Shown: positions 1 to 9,259, counted from the first letter of the stretch. The stretch: DNA of 64,000 nt from Promineifilum sp. (GCA_020634335.1 JACKBY010000019.1:1-64000); one strand, 5' to 3'. Notes: generated by a model not told the origin, from the letters alone. Made by a program: numbers and translations.

Positions 1-2
1 TT

Positions 3-401
3 CGCATCACGGATAACGACATCTCCGAAGCCAATCAGTTGAGCTTGTCGTGTCCAATATGCGGCAGCGCGGTCGAGGACCACGTCGATGGCGCGGCGCT
101 CGTGCCCATCATCTGCGACCAGTGCGGCACACTCTATCATCGCGCCTGTTGGGAACAGAGCGGCGCCAAGTGCGCCGTGCTCGGATGCGGCAGCACCAAG
201 TTCCACGTTCACGGCCTCGATACCCGGCCGGTGCTCAAGGTCAAGTACACCGATCTGCCGGCCCATTCCGCCAACGGCCGTCCCTCCACCAACGCCCGCA
301 ACCGCCGGCTCAAGGAAGAGCAACGCCGCCAGGTGCGCAATATGACTCTGTTCGAGCGCTTCTGGCGCTGGCTGCTCGATCAAATCAAGATCAATCCTTA
401 G
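3..401 (+). CDS. RING-like zinc-binding protein (5' truncated by window edge)
   Basis: The reading frame is open to the first base of the window, so the true start probably lies upstream; an in-frame TTG at 39 is the only start-like codon before the first zinc ligand. The protein shows a cross-brace-like ligand series: CPIC, CDQC, YHRACW and AKCAVLGC, about 45 residues in all. This fits the prokaryotic RING finger family (Prok-RING_1-like). The C-terminal half is basic and ends in an aromatic amphipathic stretch (FERFWRWLLDQIKI), with no clear membrane helix. A paralogous domain follows in the next gene, 45 bp downstream. Function is unknown: bacterial RING-like domains may be protein-protein modules rather than ubiquitin ligases, and nothing in the neighbourhood indicates a conjugation system. 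Confidence 0.7.
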   Translation, partial: RITDNDISEANQLSLSCPICGSAVEDHVDGAALVPIICDQCGTLYHRACWEQSGAKCAVLGCGSTKFHVHGLDTRPVLKVKYTDLPAHSANGRPSTNARNRRLKEEQRRQVRNMTLFERFWRWLLDQIKINP

Positions 402-446
402 CGGCAGGACGGACCGGGCTTTGCCGTCCGCCCCCGGCGATAACCA

Positions 447-986
447 ATGATTCGCGCCCACCACATCGGCGAAACCTCCACTTTCTTGGGGCAGACGTGT
501 GCTCTCTGTAAACAGGAGTTCGCCGCCGGTGATGAGATCGTCATCTGCCCCGATGACGGCAGCCGTCACCACGTGCGCTGCTGGCAGGCCAACGGCAACA
601 AGTGCACGGCTTATGGCTGTCGCGGCGAGGGCGCCGTCGGCACGCCGGTCGTGCTGCGGCGCAGGGGACGGCCCAGCCCGGAGCCATCCAGCCATCGACC
701 GCGGGTCATCACCCAGGAACCCGAACGCTCGCGCGCCGATTCCCACACTGCCCGCCCCATCCCCAACGCGCCCGGCTCCAAGGTGCGCACGCTGCCCGCC
801 GGTAGCGTCGGTTGCGCCCGCTCGTGCCTGCTGCTGGCCGTGGCCCTGGCGATTGTCCTCTTCGCCGTGGGCTGCTTCGGGCTGTGGGCCATCGCCGATT
901 ACTTGATGTTACAAGTATGGGACCTGCCCTATCGCCTCCCACTGTCCGAAGGCTTGATTTTCCTCCTGTCTCTTTCCAGGCTCTGA
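447..986 (+). CDS. RING-like zinc finger membrane protein
   Basis: 179 residues. Zinc ligands are C18/C21, C34, the H-V-R-C motif near 51-54, and the pair C63/C68, the same pattern as in the preceding gene. A basic, Pro/Arg-rich linker (about 70-125) leads to one strongly hydrophobic segment (about 127-151), so this is probably a single-span membrane protein with the zinc finger on one side. The short tail after the helix may be partly non-native, because it runs toward an intergenic repeat. No convincing Shine-Dalgarno sequence precedes the ATG. Probably co-transcribed with the upstream paralogue. Biochemical role unknown. Confidence 0.65.
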   Translation: MIRAHHIGETSTFLGQTCALCKQEFAAGDEIVICPDDGSRHHVRCWQANGNKCTAYGCRGEGAVGTPVVLRRRGRPSPEPSSHRPRVITQEPERSRADSHTARPIPNAPGSKVRTLPAGSVGCARSCLLLAVALAIVLFAVGCFGLWAIADYLMLQVWDLPYRLPLSEGLIFLLSLSRL

Positions 987-1049
987 AACTGCTAAACCTT
1001 GCCGTGGGTGATCCGGCTCCGTTCCAGGGCAATCGACGCCTCCTGTCCT

Positions 1050-1142
1050 GTAGCGCCGGTTTCTTAACCGGCTCCGTTGCTCTACTTCTTCACCACTAAG
1101 CTTCTCCTCCACCCGCCCGCCGGATAAGAATCCGGCGCTACG
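1050..1142. repeat. Inverted repeat of a dispersed intergenic element
   Basis: Arms at 1050-1072 (GTAGCGCCGGTTTCTTAACC and following bases) and 1119-1142 are reverse complements with two mismatches, separated by about 46 bp. Each arm also carries its own small palindrome (GCCGG-N-CCGGC). It occupies most of the 262-bp gap before the M32 carboxypeptidase. The layout suggests a mobile-repeat remnant or a bidirectional terminator; there is no T-tract. Confidence 0.6.
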
Positions 1143-1248
1143 TTCTGCTTGCCTTTTTCCACGCAATTTGTTAAGTTGCCATGCCCCATGAAGGGCGGTT
1201 GCCATCCGATACTTGCCCCAGAATTTACCAAGAGAGGGAGTTATAACG

Positions 1249-2757
1249 ATGCCCACAAATTACGAGAAGCTGATCGAGCGCGTGAACGAATTGGATGATC
1301 TCAACAAGGCGGCGGCGCTGTTGTCCTGGGATCGCGAGGTCAACATGCCTCGCGCCGGCGCGCCGGCGCGCATCGCCCAAATGACCACCATGAGTAGCCT
1401 TATCCACCGTATGTCCACCGCCGATGAAATGGGCGAGTTGATCGAGAACGCCGCGGCCGAACTGGACGGCGCGCCCTATGAGAGCAACCAAGCCGCTCTG
1501 ATCCGGCTGCTGCGGCGCAACTACGCCGATGCCCGCAAGCTGCCGGCCGAATACGTCGCGCGCTCGTCAGCTGTCAGCGGGCAGGCGCGCGAAGCATGGG
1601 TGCGCGCGCGAGCCGAGAATGATTTCGAGCACTTCCGACCGTGGCTGGAGCAGGTGGTCGAATTGTGCCAGGAGATGGCCGACTACTACGGCTACGAAGA
1701 TGAAAGATACGATGCCCTGCTCGACAAGTACGAAACGAATATGAAGACGGCCGAAGTGCGCGCCATCTTCGATGCCCTGAAGGCGGAGTTGATCCCCCTG
1801 CGCGAAGCCATCGATGCCGGTCGGGTCAAGCTCGACGACAGCATCGTTCATCGCGCCTATGACGTGGAGAAGCAGAAGGCGTTCGCCCGCTACATCGCCA
1901 AGGCCATCGGCTACGACTTCGAGCGCGGCCACTTGGGGACGGTCGTCCACCCTTTCGCCACCAGCTTCAGCCGCAATGATGCCCGCATCACCACACGCTG
2001 GTATCCCGATTTTCTGAACCCGTCGCTATTCGGAACGCTCCACGAGTGCGGCCACGCCATGTATGAGCAGGGCACGCACCCCGATCTGGCGCGAACGCCG
2101 CTGGCGCGCGGCACATCGCTAGGCATCCACGAGTCACAATCACGAATGATGGAGAACATCGTCGGCCGCAGCCGGGGCTTCTGGCAGGCCCACTTCCCCA
2201 CGCTGCAATCCTACTTCCCGGAAGCATTGGGCGACAACACGGCTGAGGACTTCTACCAGGCTATCAATAAGACTCAGCCTTCACTGATTCGCGTCGAAGC
2301 CGATGAGCTGACCTATAACTTCCACATCATCCTGCGTTTCGAATTGGAGCAGGCGATGCTCAACGGCGAGTTGGCGGTAGCCGATCTGCCTGTGGCCTGG
2401 AACGATAAAATGCAGTCACTGATCGGCATCACGCCGCCCAATGACGCCGAGGGATGCCTACAAGACGTTCATTGGTCGCGGCCGGGTTTTGGCTATTTCC
2501 CCACTTACGCTCTCGGCAACTTATACGGCACGCAATTTTATGAGACGGCCGTCGCCCACAATCCAGCCATCGCCGGCGAGCTTGCGGCCGGAAAGACCGA
2601 CGCCCTATTGGCCTGGCTACGCGAGAACATCCACCAGCACGGCAAGAAGTTCACCCCCGGCGAGCTTGTCCAGCGCGTAACCGGTCAACCGCTGAGCCAC
2701 GAGGCTTTTATGCGCTATGCTCGCGCGAAATTCGGCGAGCTTTATCAGTTGAATTAG
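1249..2757 (+). CDS. M32 family metallocarboxypeptidase (Taq carboxypeptidase-like)
   Basis: 502 residues, the normal length for family M32. The zinc-binding HEXXH is H265-E-C-G-H269, followed by the M32-specific HESQSR motif at about 294 whose glutamate is the expected third zinc ligand. The enzyme should remove C-terminal residues from peptides in the cytoplasm; no signal peptide is present. ATG at 1249 is chosen because a GAGGGAG ribosome site lies about 8 nt upstream; a TTG 12 codons earlier lacks one. The gene stands alone and ends at a strong hairpin (2781-2830) facing a convergent gene. Confidence 0.93.
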   Translation: MPTNYEKLIERVNELDDLNKAAALLSWDREVNMPRAGAPARIAQMTTMSSLIHRMSTADEMGELIENAAAELDGAPYESNQAALIRLLRRNYADARKLPAEYVARSSAVSGQAREAWVRARAENDFEHFRPWLEQVVELCQEMADYYGYEDERYDALLDKYETNMKTAEVRAIFDALKAELIPLREAIDAGRVKLDDSIVHRAYDVEKQKAFARYIAKAIGYDFERGHLGTVVHPFATSFSRNDARITTRWYPDFLNPSLFGTLHECGHAMYEQGTHPDLARTPLARGTSLGIHESQSRMMENIVGRSRGFWQAHFPTLQSYFPEALGDNTAEDFYQAINKTQPSLIRVEADELTYNFHIILRFELEQAMLNGELAVADLPVAWNDKMQSLIGITPPNDAEGCLQDVHWSRPGFGYFPTYALGNLYGTQFYETAVAHNPAIAGELAAGKTDALLAWLRENIHQHGKKFTPGELVQRVTGQPLSHEAFMRYARAKFGELYQLN

Positions 2758-2780
2758 GAAAAGGAAACGAAAGAAGAACC

Positions 2781-2830
2781 GTTATGCGGGGTGCCCCGCC
2801 CGTGGAAATGGGCCGGGCATCCCGCATAAC
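2781..2830. terminator. Bidirectional hairpin between convergent genes
   Basis: GTTATGCGGG at 2781-2790 pairs perfectly with CCCGCATAAC at 2821-2830, and the stem continues inward with GTGCCC/GGGCAT. It lies between the M32 peptidase (+) and the membrane protein (-), so it can serve both. There is no T-run on either side. Confidence 0.65.
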
Positions 2831-2846
2831 TGCCAGCCGGCCAACT

Positions 2847-3236
2847 TTAGAACATGAAGCCGCCCCGCAGCCTGAACACGCCGAAGATCACCAGCACCAG
2901 CGCCAGCAATACCAGCAGCATCTGATTGCGGTATTTGATCGATGAATCCGCCGTATTGCGCCACATGGCGGTCATGTGAGCGGCAATGACGGCCAGGATC
3001 ATCGTCGTCGCGTGCTCCAGCCGCGGCCCGCTAAACCCGCCGCCGAAAAACAGCAAAATTAGCCCCAGCAAGACGTTGATATCCAGCAAGATGGTGAATA
3101 TCATCAACAACGTTCTATCGATCGGGGCGTAGGGACGCTTGCCCAACCAGCCGATAAGAAACTTGACGACGACAATAACGGCCGCCAGGGCTACCAGCCA
3201 CCTGATCTCGCCGTGAATCGTCATTAACGTATCCAT
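2847..3236 (-). CDS. Small four-helix membrane protein of unknown function
   Basis: 129 residues with four hydrophobic segments (about 10-30, 42-64, 75-92 and 105-122), all compatible with membrane helices. Conserved-looking polar residues inside the membrane region are a histidine in HATTMI and the HMTAMWRN stretch. An AAGGAG ribosome site precedes the ATG. It has no clear partner: it is convergent with the M32 gene and lies 47 bp downstream of the CBS-domain gene on the same strand, so it may be the last gene of the CNNM/CBS operon. I do not recognise the family. Confidence 0.7.
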   Translation of the reverse strand: MDTLMTIHGEIRWLVALAAVIVVVKFLIGWLGKRPYAPIDRTLLMIFTILLDINVLLGLILLFFGGGFSGPRLEHATTMILAVIAAHMTAMWRNTADSSIKYRNQMLLVLLALVLVIFGVFRLRGGFMF

Positions 3237-3282
3237 ATCTACTCCTTAATGATGGTGAGGAGCCGGCAAAATGACCGCTCGC

Positions 3283-4734
3283 TCATTCTTCTTCTTTATC
3301 TTCACTCGACCCATCACCGGCAGGCCGATTCGTGGAAGGAAACTCCACCCGGGCGCGGGTGATGGCGAGCCGATCAATGTCCAGAACAGTCAGACGAATA
3401 TCTCGTTGGAAGTTCACCACGTCACCATTCACTGGTGGCCGTCCCAACAAGGCGACGATCAGCCCGCCGACCGTCTCTACGTCCGGCAATTCATCCTCTT
3501 CGCCCAAATAAACATCGTCGGCCAGATCGTCCAGCAGGTAATCGCCGGAGACCTCCAGCTCGCCCGGCCCAACTTTATGGTAAGGTTCGCCCTCGACGTC
3601 GAATTCATCGCGTACCTCGCCGACAACTTCCTCTACCAAATCTTCCAGCGTCACAACGCCGGCCAACCCACCGAATTCGTCACGGACAATGGCCATGTGG
3701 AGTCTTTCGTGCTTGAACGCGGCCAGCAATCGATCGACGCGATAATCCTCCGGAACTTCGGGCGCGGCGCGCAATATCAATCGCAAATCGAACGGTCCGT
3801 TTGGCCGTAGCGTCACCCGAATCAAATCCTTCAGGTGCAGGATGCCGACAATATGGTCAAGGTCGGATCCATACACGGGGAAGCGGCTGTGGCGACTTTC
3901 GGTCACAATTCGTATCAGCTCGTCCTGATCGCAGTCCACGGAGATTTCCTGTATCTTGCGGCGCGGCGTCATGACCTGACCGACTGTGCGCTCACTGAAG
4001 TCAAAGATATTGCGGATAATCTCTTGTTCCTCATCCTCGATGAGACCGCCCTCGGCGCTCTCGGCGACGATCAACTCCAGTTCCTCGGCCGCCATCAAAC
4101 GCTCATGTCCATGAGCCGGCGGAATACGAAAAAGGCGCAACAGCAGATTGCCGACGTTATTGAGCATTCGGACCGGCACGCCAAACACCCCACCGATTAG
4201 GCGCATAAATCGGTCAAGCGCCAGCGCCATGGCCGACGGGTTCGACAAAGCCAGGGCCTTCGGCACCATCTCGCCGACAACGACATGGAGATACGTCAGC
4301 AAAGAGAGAGCGACGATGTAACTGACGGTGGCCGCGGCCGACGGTGCCAGCCCGGCCACAGCCTCCAGATAGGGTTCGACAAAATGTCCAATGGCCGGCT
4401 CCCCGTACATTGCCAGCCCCAGAGAGGCCAGGGTAATACCCAATTGGGCGGTGGCGATATAGTGATCAAGGCGCGGCCTCACCTCCAGGACTTGCAACAC
4501 ATTCCCGGCGATAACGTTACCCTCATCCGCCATCTGCTCCATCTGTGTATCACGGACGCCGATGATGGCAAACTCCGCGGCCACAAAAACGCCGTTGATG
4601 ATCACCAGCAACAGAATAATAATCGTGGGGGTGATCAGGCCAGTCGCCGGCGGCAGCGCCTCCCCGGCCGTTAGGGCAGCGAAGAACAAGCCCACGCCGG
4701 GCAGACCCAAAACCAGTAGAACAAGCCTAATCAT
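3283..4734 (-). CDS. HlyC/CorC family membrane protein with CNNM, CBS pair and transporter-associated domain (second copy)
   Basis: 483 residues. An N-terminal CNNM/DUF21 domain with about four membrane helices (residues 5-190; the AAEFAI motif near 45 is typical) is followed by two CBS motifs (about 205-325) and a C-terminal CorC_HlyC domain. The family is linked to magnesium or cobalt efflux and ion homeostasis. ATG at 4734 is chosen because it overlaps the stop of the upstream paralogue by 8 bp, indicating translational coupling; a longer frame upstream would overlap it much more. The acidic tail ends in SEDKEEE. The precise ion is not determinable from sequence. Confidence 0.88.
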   Translation of the reverse strand: MIRLVLLVLGLPGVGLFFAALTAGEALPPATGLITPTIIILLLVIINGVFVAAEFAIIGVRDTQMEQMADEGNVIAGNVLQVLEVRPRLDHYIATAQLGITLASLGLAMYGEPAIGHFVEPYLEAVAGLAPSAAATVSYIVALSLLTYLHVVVGEMVPKALALSNPSAMALALDRFMRLIGGVFGVPVRMLNNVGNLLLRLFRIPPAHGHERLMAAEELELIVAESAEGGLIEDEEQEIIRNIFDFSERTVGQVMTPRRKIQEISVDCDQDELIRIVTESRHSRFPVYGSDLDHIVGILHLKDLIRVTLRPNGPFDLRLILRAAPEVPEDYRVDRLLAAFKHERLHMAIVRDEFGGLAGVVTLEDLVEEVVGEVRDEFDVEGEPYHKVGPGELEVSGDYLLDDLADDVYLGEEDELPDVETVGGLIVALLGRPPVNGDVVNFQRDIRLTVLDIDRLAITRARVEFPSTNRPAGDGSSEDKEEE

Positions 4735-6094
4735 GGTCGGCCATATCCCATTCTGTGAAATGCGTGTCCCCATCGCTGGGCGGCAGTACCAGGGATAACT
4801 CCCCCACACCCAGGTCTTCCATCGTCTCAACGTGGATCAACACGTTCCCGAAGCGCACCTCATCCCCCTCAACCGGCGGGCGACCCAAGAGACTGAAGAC
4901 TAGCCCGCTCAGTGTGTCGGCCGTCTCCTCGGGCAGTTCCAGTTCCAGGTATTCGTTCACGTCCGATATGAGCAGGTCGCCGCGCAAATAGATACGCCCT
5001 TCCTTGTCGCGGGCAATAACAGCCGCCTCATCGTCGAATTCGTCCTGCAATTCGCCGAATATCTCTTCGATCAGATCTTCCAGGGTCAACAAGCCGGCTG
5101 TGCCGCCGAATTCGTCGAAGACGACAGCCAAATACCGGTTTTGCAGATCGAGCTGATCCCACACGTCGTTGATGGGCAGTGTCTCCGGCACATAGACGAT
5201 GTCACGAATCACGCTACCGACGTCGTTGATGCCCTGACTGTGGATGCGAAAAACGTCCTTCACGTGGACAAAGCCCACGATCTCGTCGATGGAATCGCGA
5301 TACAGGGGAATGCGAGAGAAACCGCCCTCGATGGCTATTTGCATCAACTCGTATGCCCCGGTCTCAAGTGGAGCGGCGACGATCCGGGTACGATGCACCA
5401 TCACCTGACGCGCCGTCAGATCGCGCATGCGCAGAGCATTGCGCAACAGGCGACGCTCGTTGTCGTCGAGCAAGCCGCCCTCGTGGCTCTCGGTCACCAA
5501 CAGCTCGATCTCCTCCGGCGAATGGGCGCGGCCGACGGCGTTGCGCGTGTTGCGCCCCGCCAGGCGCAAGAGTACGTTCGCGCTGCCATTGAAAATCCAG
5601 ATCGGCACGGCAAACAAGGCCAACGAAATGCGCATCGGCCAGACGAGCGCGCGGGCAACCCCTTCCGGGTACTGGATAGCCAGCGACTTCGGGAAAAGCT
5701 CGCTTAGTATCACTTGCAAGGCGGTGATGAAGATGAGAACACCAATGACCGACACGGATTGTCCCAGGCGCGCGGCCGTCTCCGGCGACAGTGAAGTGCC
5801 AAATAGTTGCGTCAGCGGGCCGGTCAACCGGGTGGCTATAGCTCTCTGGGCATACGCGCCCAGGATCAAAGAGGTGATGGTGATACCGACCTGGCACGCG
5901 GCGACGTAACGATCAAGCTTGCGGTTATCTTCCAGAACGGGCAGCAGCATGCGCGAAAGAGAGTCACCCTGCGCCGCCATCTGGCTGATCTTCGTGCGCC
6001 GGGCAGAGACAGTCGCAAACTCAGCCGCCACGTACAAACCGGTCAGCAAGATCATCAAACTGATGGTGACAAACGCGATAAGAGCCGTCATCAT
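4727..6094 (-). CDS. HlyC/CorC family membrane protein with CNNM, CBS pair and transporter-associated domain (first copy)
   Basis: 455 residues with the same architecture as its downstream neighbour: CNNM membrane domain (AAEFATVSARR motif near 25), tandem CBS motifs, then the CorC_HlyC domain (DEFGGTAGLLTLEDLIEEIF is the typical end of CBS2). Tandem, divergent copies suggest a heteromeric complex or two ion specificities. Expression is probably driven from a minus-strand promoter at 6380-6408 inside the end of the GH31 gene, giving a leader of about 280 nt with notable secondary structure. The two genes overlap by 8 bp and form an operon. Confidence 0.88.
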   Translation of the reverse strand: MMTALIAFVTISLMILLTGLYVAAEFATVSARRTKISQMAAQGDSLSRMLLPVLEDNRKLDRYVAACQVGITITSLILGAYAQRAIATRLTGPLTQLFGTSLSPETAARLGQSVSVIGVLIFITALQVILSELFPKSLAIQYPEGVARALVWPMRISLALFAVPIWIFNGSANVLLRLAGRNTRNAVGRAHSPEEIELLVTESHEGGLLDDNERRLLRNALRMRDLTARQVMVHRTRIVAAPLETGAYELMQIAIEGGFSRIPLYRDSIDEIVGFVHVKDVFRIHSQGINDVGSVIRDIVYVPETLPINDVWDQLDLQNRYLAVVFDEFGGTAGLLTLEDLIEEIFGELQDEFDDEAAVIARDKEGRIYLRGDLLISDVNEYLELELPEETADTLSGLVFSLLGRPPVEGDEVRFGNVLIHVETMEDLGVGELSLVLPPSDGDTHFTEWDMADHD

Positions 6095-6404
6095 GACCAG
6101 GCAGTCTCGGCTAGCGATCCAAGACGAGAGAGGAGAAACGAGAAGGGACCTGCGCCGGGCGGCGTAGTCCTACCATCGCAGAAGTCGGCCACTGGTTGCC
6201 GTGAATACAGTGTGGGGTAATAACTCGGCGGCTCCGAGAGGGAGGCGGACAAGGCTAATGAACCCCCCAATTCCCAGCCCTTATCATCGCCGGGTGCGCG
6301 TTTCCGAAGAAAAATATCACAGTAATCAATTTGTCGATGTCGAATTATGTCTGAATCGGGTCAACTGTTTAACGGTTGAATTATAGTTACACCCTGGTAA
6401 AAGA
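6095..6404 (-). promoter_or_regulatory. Structured 5' leader of the CNNM/CBS operon (310-bp gap)
   Basis: The gap between the GH31 stop and the first CBS-domain gene holds no convincing gene. Read on the minus strand it forms a stem closing with GGCG...CGCC and AAGGGCT/AGCCTT (about 6243-6291), then a CTCGG-N5-CCGAG hairpin, then CACTG/CAGTG pairing. I could not match it to a known riboswitch class (M-box, yybP-ykoY and c-di-AMP considered). It may be an ion-responsive leader, but this is a guess. Confidence 0.3.
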
Positions 6405-6408
6405 TCAA
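6380..6408 (-). promoter_or_regulatory. Promoter for the CNNM/CBS operon
   Basis: On the minus strand, TTGATC (6408-6403), a 17-bp spacer, then a perfect TATAAT (6385-6380). The start would be near 6373, placing the -35 box inside the last codons of the GH31 gene. Confidence 0.55.
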
Positions 6409-9065
6409 TCCGATCGGCCGCGCCCATCAAAAGAAAGGGTCTGCAAACCAAAGTAATCGACCGTCAGGCGCCATCTCTGCCCTTCCGGGCGAATAGCCTG
6501 AAAACCGGGTGTGATTCCGACCGAGGATCCGAATCGTTCCCGCGCAAACCATTTTTCCGGCCGCAACTGAGCAAAATGATAGCGAAAGCCGGACAGGCCG
6601 CGATTGTTCCAGACCACCAGCAGGTATGGTTCAGCCTTATCCACGACCAGATTTACTCCGACGCCCTGGGTAACCTCCAGTAGGGCGCACATTTGCGAGG
6701 GCGTCAGGTCAATGCCGAAGTCGGCCAGTCGATCCGGGTTCTCAGCCATCTCTTTCAGACGGGAAATGAGCCACATTTTCGCCAGAGAATCCAGACGAAA
6801 TGCGGCGATCATCCGCCGCAGCTCTTCCTGAGTGCGGTCGCGTCGAGACAGAGGCGTCGCATCCGCGGCAAACCGAACGGTGATTCGCCCGCGTGCGCCG
6901 GATTGCAGCGTCAGCGGCTCAACGCGGCATATCTCCTTTATTTCATCATAGTCATAGACCCGGCTCTGAGAATCGCCGTCAACCATCATCGCGATACGGC
7001 CCGGCATTGATATCCCGTGTATATGCAAAATATAAGTGCGCGATTCGGGCACGAACGAATGATCCCCGCCCGGCGGAGAGATGGTTATCTGCAACCGGCC
7101 GTCATTCCATCGCTGCTCGAAGCGCGTAAGCGCGAACTCCCCTTTCTGGTGGGCAGTCGTCTCGCCGTCGTCCTCGTAGAGAACGAAGCGGCCGTCATCT
7201 CCGGCGAATATATGCAGGTGCAACTCCTCCGGATTGTCCGTGCCTCCCCAGCCGGCCTTAGGCCCCAGAGGCACAATGGCTCCCGCCCGTACGAAGACCG
7301 GGATGTCGTCCAGGCCTCCGTAACACGTATACCAGGCATCGCCCTGAAAATACGCTCCGGACAAAAAGTGATACCAGTCGCCCGGCGGCAGCCAGACGGC
7401 CTGTCTGGACAGCCGCGTATCACCGTCGGCCGGCTCCGTGTAAGGGGCAACGATGAAGTCTGTCCCGAATAGGTACTGCTGCGGACAGGCATAGGCTTCA
7501 TCTCGACTGGGGTAGTCGTGATACATTGGCCGCACCAGCGTGATGCCCTCCATCTCATCCAGACGCGCCATCGTATACAGATAGGGAATCAGAGCATGGC
7601 GCAACTGCATCACATCCCGCGTAATCCGCAATACTTCGGCATCGTAGCCCCACGGCCGCCGCTCGTGAAACGGGTTCTTGGTGCTATGCAGCCTGAATAT
7701 CGGACTGAAGACGCCGAACTGCACCCAGCGCGTATATAATTCGCGGTCTTCGATGCCCTGCATGTGCCCGCCGATGTCGTGGCTCCACCAACCATAGGCG
7801 ACATTGGCCGCTGTAGCGGTGAAGTAGGGCTGGAAAGCCAGCGATTCCCATGAAACGACCGTGTCGCCCGAGAAGCCGATGGGGTAGCGATGGTTGCCCA
7901 ACCCACCCCACCGCGAGAAGATAAACGGCCGTTTGCCCCCCCGCGCCAGATCGTAATGATGGAGATGATTAAGCCACCACAGCGGGTCCAGCCCGGCGAT
8001 GGAGGCTTGCGTGCCCTGCTGCCAATCCATCCACCAGAAATCGACGCCGATGGCCTCCTGTGGATGATGGAGAATCTCGAAGTAGGCGTCGCTGAATCGC
8101 CGGTTGGCGATGTCGAACGGGATGGGCCGGCCCGCTTGGGAATCGATACCCAACCGGCCGGCCATGGCAACATACGCGGCCTCATGCGGCCGAATACCCA
8201 ACGCCGGGTGCAGATTCAACGCCGTTCGCACCCCCTGCGCGTGCAGCCAATCGATGAAACCGGGCGGGTCGGGAAAGAGCGCCGGATTCCAGGTGTACCC
8301 CGTCCAGCCGCTGACGCCTTCACCCACATCCACCAAGTGCCAATCCATATCGACGATACACACCGACAACGGCACGTCGCGGTCGCGAAATTCAGTCATC
8401 AATTGGCGCAAGTCTTCGTCGGAGTAGGCCCAATAGCGACTCCACCAGTTTCCCAAAGCCCAGCGGGGCAACAAGGGAACGCCGCCACTAACCAGCCGAT
8501 AGGCCCGCAAGCATTCCCGATAATCGTTGCCATAGCCAAAGAAGTAAAGGTCGTGGGAACCGGCCGCCGTCTCTCGCGAGGCCAGCCAACCCAACTCGTC
8601 GAACACGAGCGTACGGCTGTCATCGACCACAGTCCACCCGTCGCGGGAAAGCAAGCCCGGCTCAAGTTGCGTGCTGCCGTTGGCCTTGTCCAGCGTACGC
8701 GCTGTGCCCAACAGGTTGCCGGCGGCCACGTCCCCGTAATGCCATGCCGGCCCGGCGGGCATTAAGGACACGGCCAGCGTATCGGCGGCAAAAGGCGCGT
8801 CTCCCCCGGAATATTCCAGGCGCAAGTGATCGGTCGTCAAAATGAGCCTCGTGCCGTCTCGCTCGGTTCGATAGGCCGGCACGGGTAGGCGACGATACCA
8901 AAAGACCTGGCTGGGTCGATCTTCAAAGCGGCCGTCAAATGAGTACTCCATGCGTATCAGCCGCGATGTAAGCACCGTAAAACGGGCCGACCCAGCCCGA
9001 ACAACCGCCGCAGGATCGGCCACGGGATCAAAAATAACACGAGTATAAGCGGGGTGTTCCGTCAC
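6405..9065 (-). CDS. Glycoside hydrolase family 31 (alpha-glucosidase/alpha-xylosidase type)
   Basis: About 886 residues. An N-terminal beta-sandwich is followed by a catalytic barrel beginning near the LPRWALGNWWSRYWAY stretch. The nucleophile aspartate is in WWMDWQQGT (about residue 347) and the acid/base aspartate in GFSGDT (about 397); a proximal C-terminal beta domain follows (LPPGDWYHF motif). The last ~180 residues are an extra region not usual in the family. The GTG at 9065 is preferred over an ATG 18 codons upstream because GAGGTG precedes it by about 8 nt. No signal peptide is evident, so it probably acts on intracellular oligosaccharides. Exact substrate uncertain. The gene is divergent from the DUF309 gene. 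Confidence 0.9.
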   Translation of the reverse strand: MTEHPAYTRVIFDPVADPAAVVRAGSARFTVLTSRLIRMEYSFDGRFEDRPSQVFWYRRLPVPAYRTERDGTRLILTTDHLRLEYSGGDAPFAADTLAVSLMPAGPAWHYGDVAAGNLLGTARTLDKANGSTQLEPGLLSRDGWTVVDDSRTLVFDELGWLASRETAAGSHDLYFFGYGNDYRECLRAYRLVSGGVPLLPRWALGNWWSRYWAYSDEDLRQLMTEFRDRDVPLSVCIVDMDWHLVDVGEGVSGWTGYTWNPALFPDPPGFIDWLHAQGVRTALNLHPALGIRPHEAAYVAMAGRLGIDSQAGRPIPFDIANRRFSDAYFEILHHPQEAIGVDFWWMDWQQGTQASIAGLDPLWWLNHLHHYDLARGGKRPFIFSRWGGLGNHRYPIGFSGDTVVSWESLAFQPYFTATAANVAYGWWSHDIGGHMQGIEDRELYTRWVQFGVFSPIFRLHSTKNPFHERRPWGYDAEVLRITRDVMQLRHALIPYLYTMARLDEMEGITLVRPMYHDYPSRDEAYACPQQYLFGTDFIVAPYTEPADGDTRLSRQAVWLPPGDWYHFLSGAYFQGDAWYTCYGGLDDIPVFVRAGAIVPLGPKAGWGGTDNPEELHLHIFAGDDGRFVLYEDDGETTAHQKGEFALTRFEQRWNDGRLQITISPPGGDHSFVPESRTYILHIHGISMPGRIAMMVDGDSQSRVYDYDEIKEICRVEPLTLQSGARGRITVRFAADATPLSRRDRTQEELRRMIAAFRLDSLAKMWLISRLKEMAENPDRLADFGIDLTPSQMCALLEVTQGVGVNLVVDKAEPYLLVVWNNRGLSGFRYHFAQLRPEKWFARERFGSSVGITPGFQAIRPEGQRWRLTVDYFGLQTLSFDGRGRSD

Positions 9066-9169
9066 CTTTGGCACCTCTAAAAGCGGATGGTTTCGTGATC
9101 GAAAACCGGCGCGAACCATACCGTCCGCCCGGCAGGGAGATTATAGCGCAGCCCGGCAGCCTTGATGAA

Positions 9170-9199
9170 TTCAACACATCCAACAACCTGGGTTATAAT
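9170..9199 (+). promoter_or_regulatory. Promoter of the receiver-DUF309 gene
   Basis: TTCAAC (9170-9175), an 18-bp spacer and TATAAT (9194-9199). The predicted start near 9206 gives a leader of about 55 nt before ATG 9260. Confidence 0.55.
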
Positions 9200-9259
9200 T
9201 CGACGTGCGCGACATTGCCCAACCGACTCATCGAGATTGTGAAGCTCCGTGACCCGCTT

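Noticed and set aside
6201..6386. 61-codon plus-strand frame before the GH31 gene end
   Set aside because: No ribosome site or protein signature; the region is better read as a minus-strand leader.
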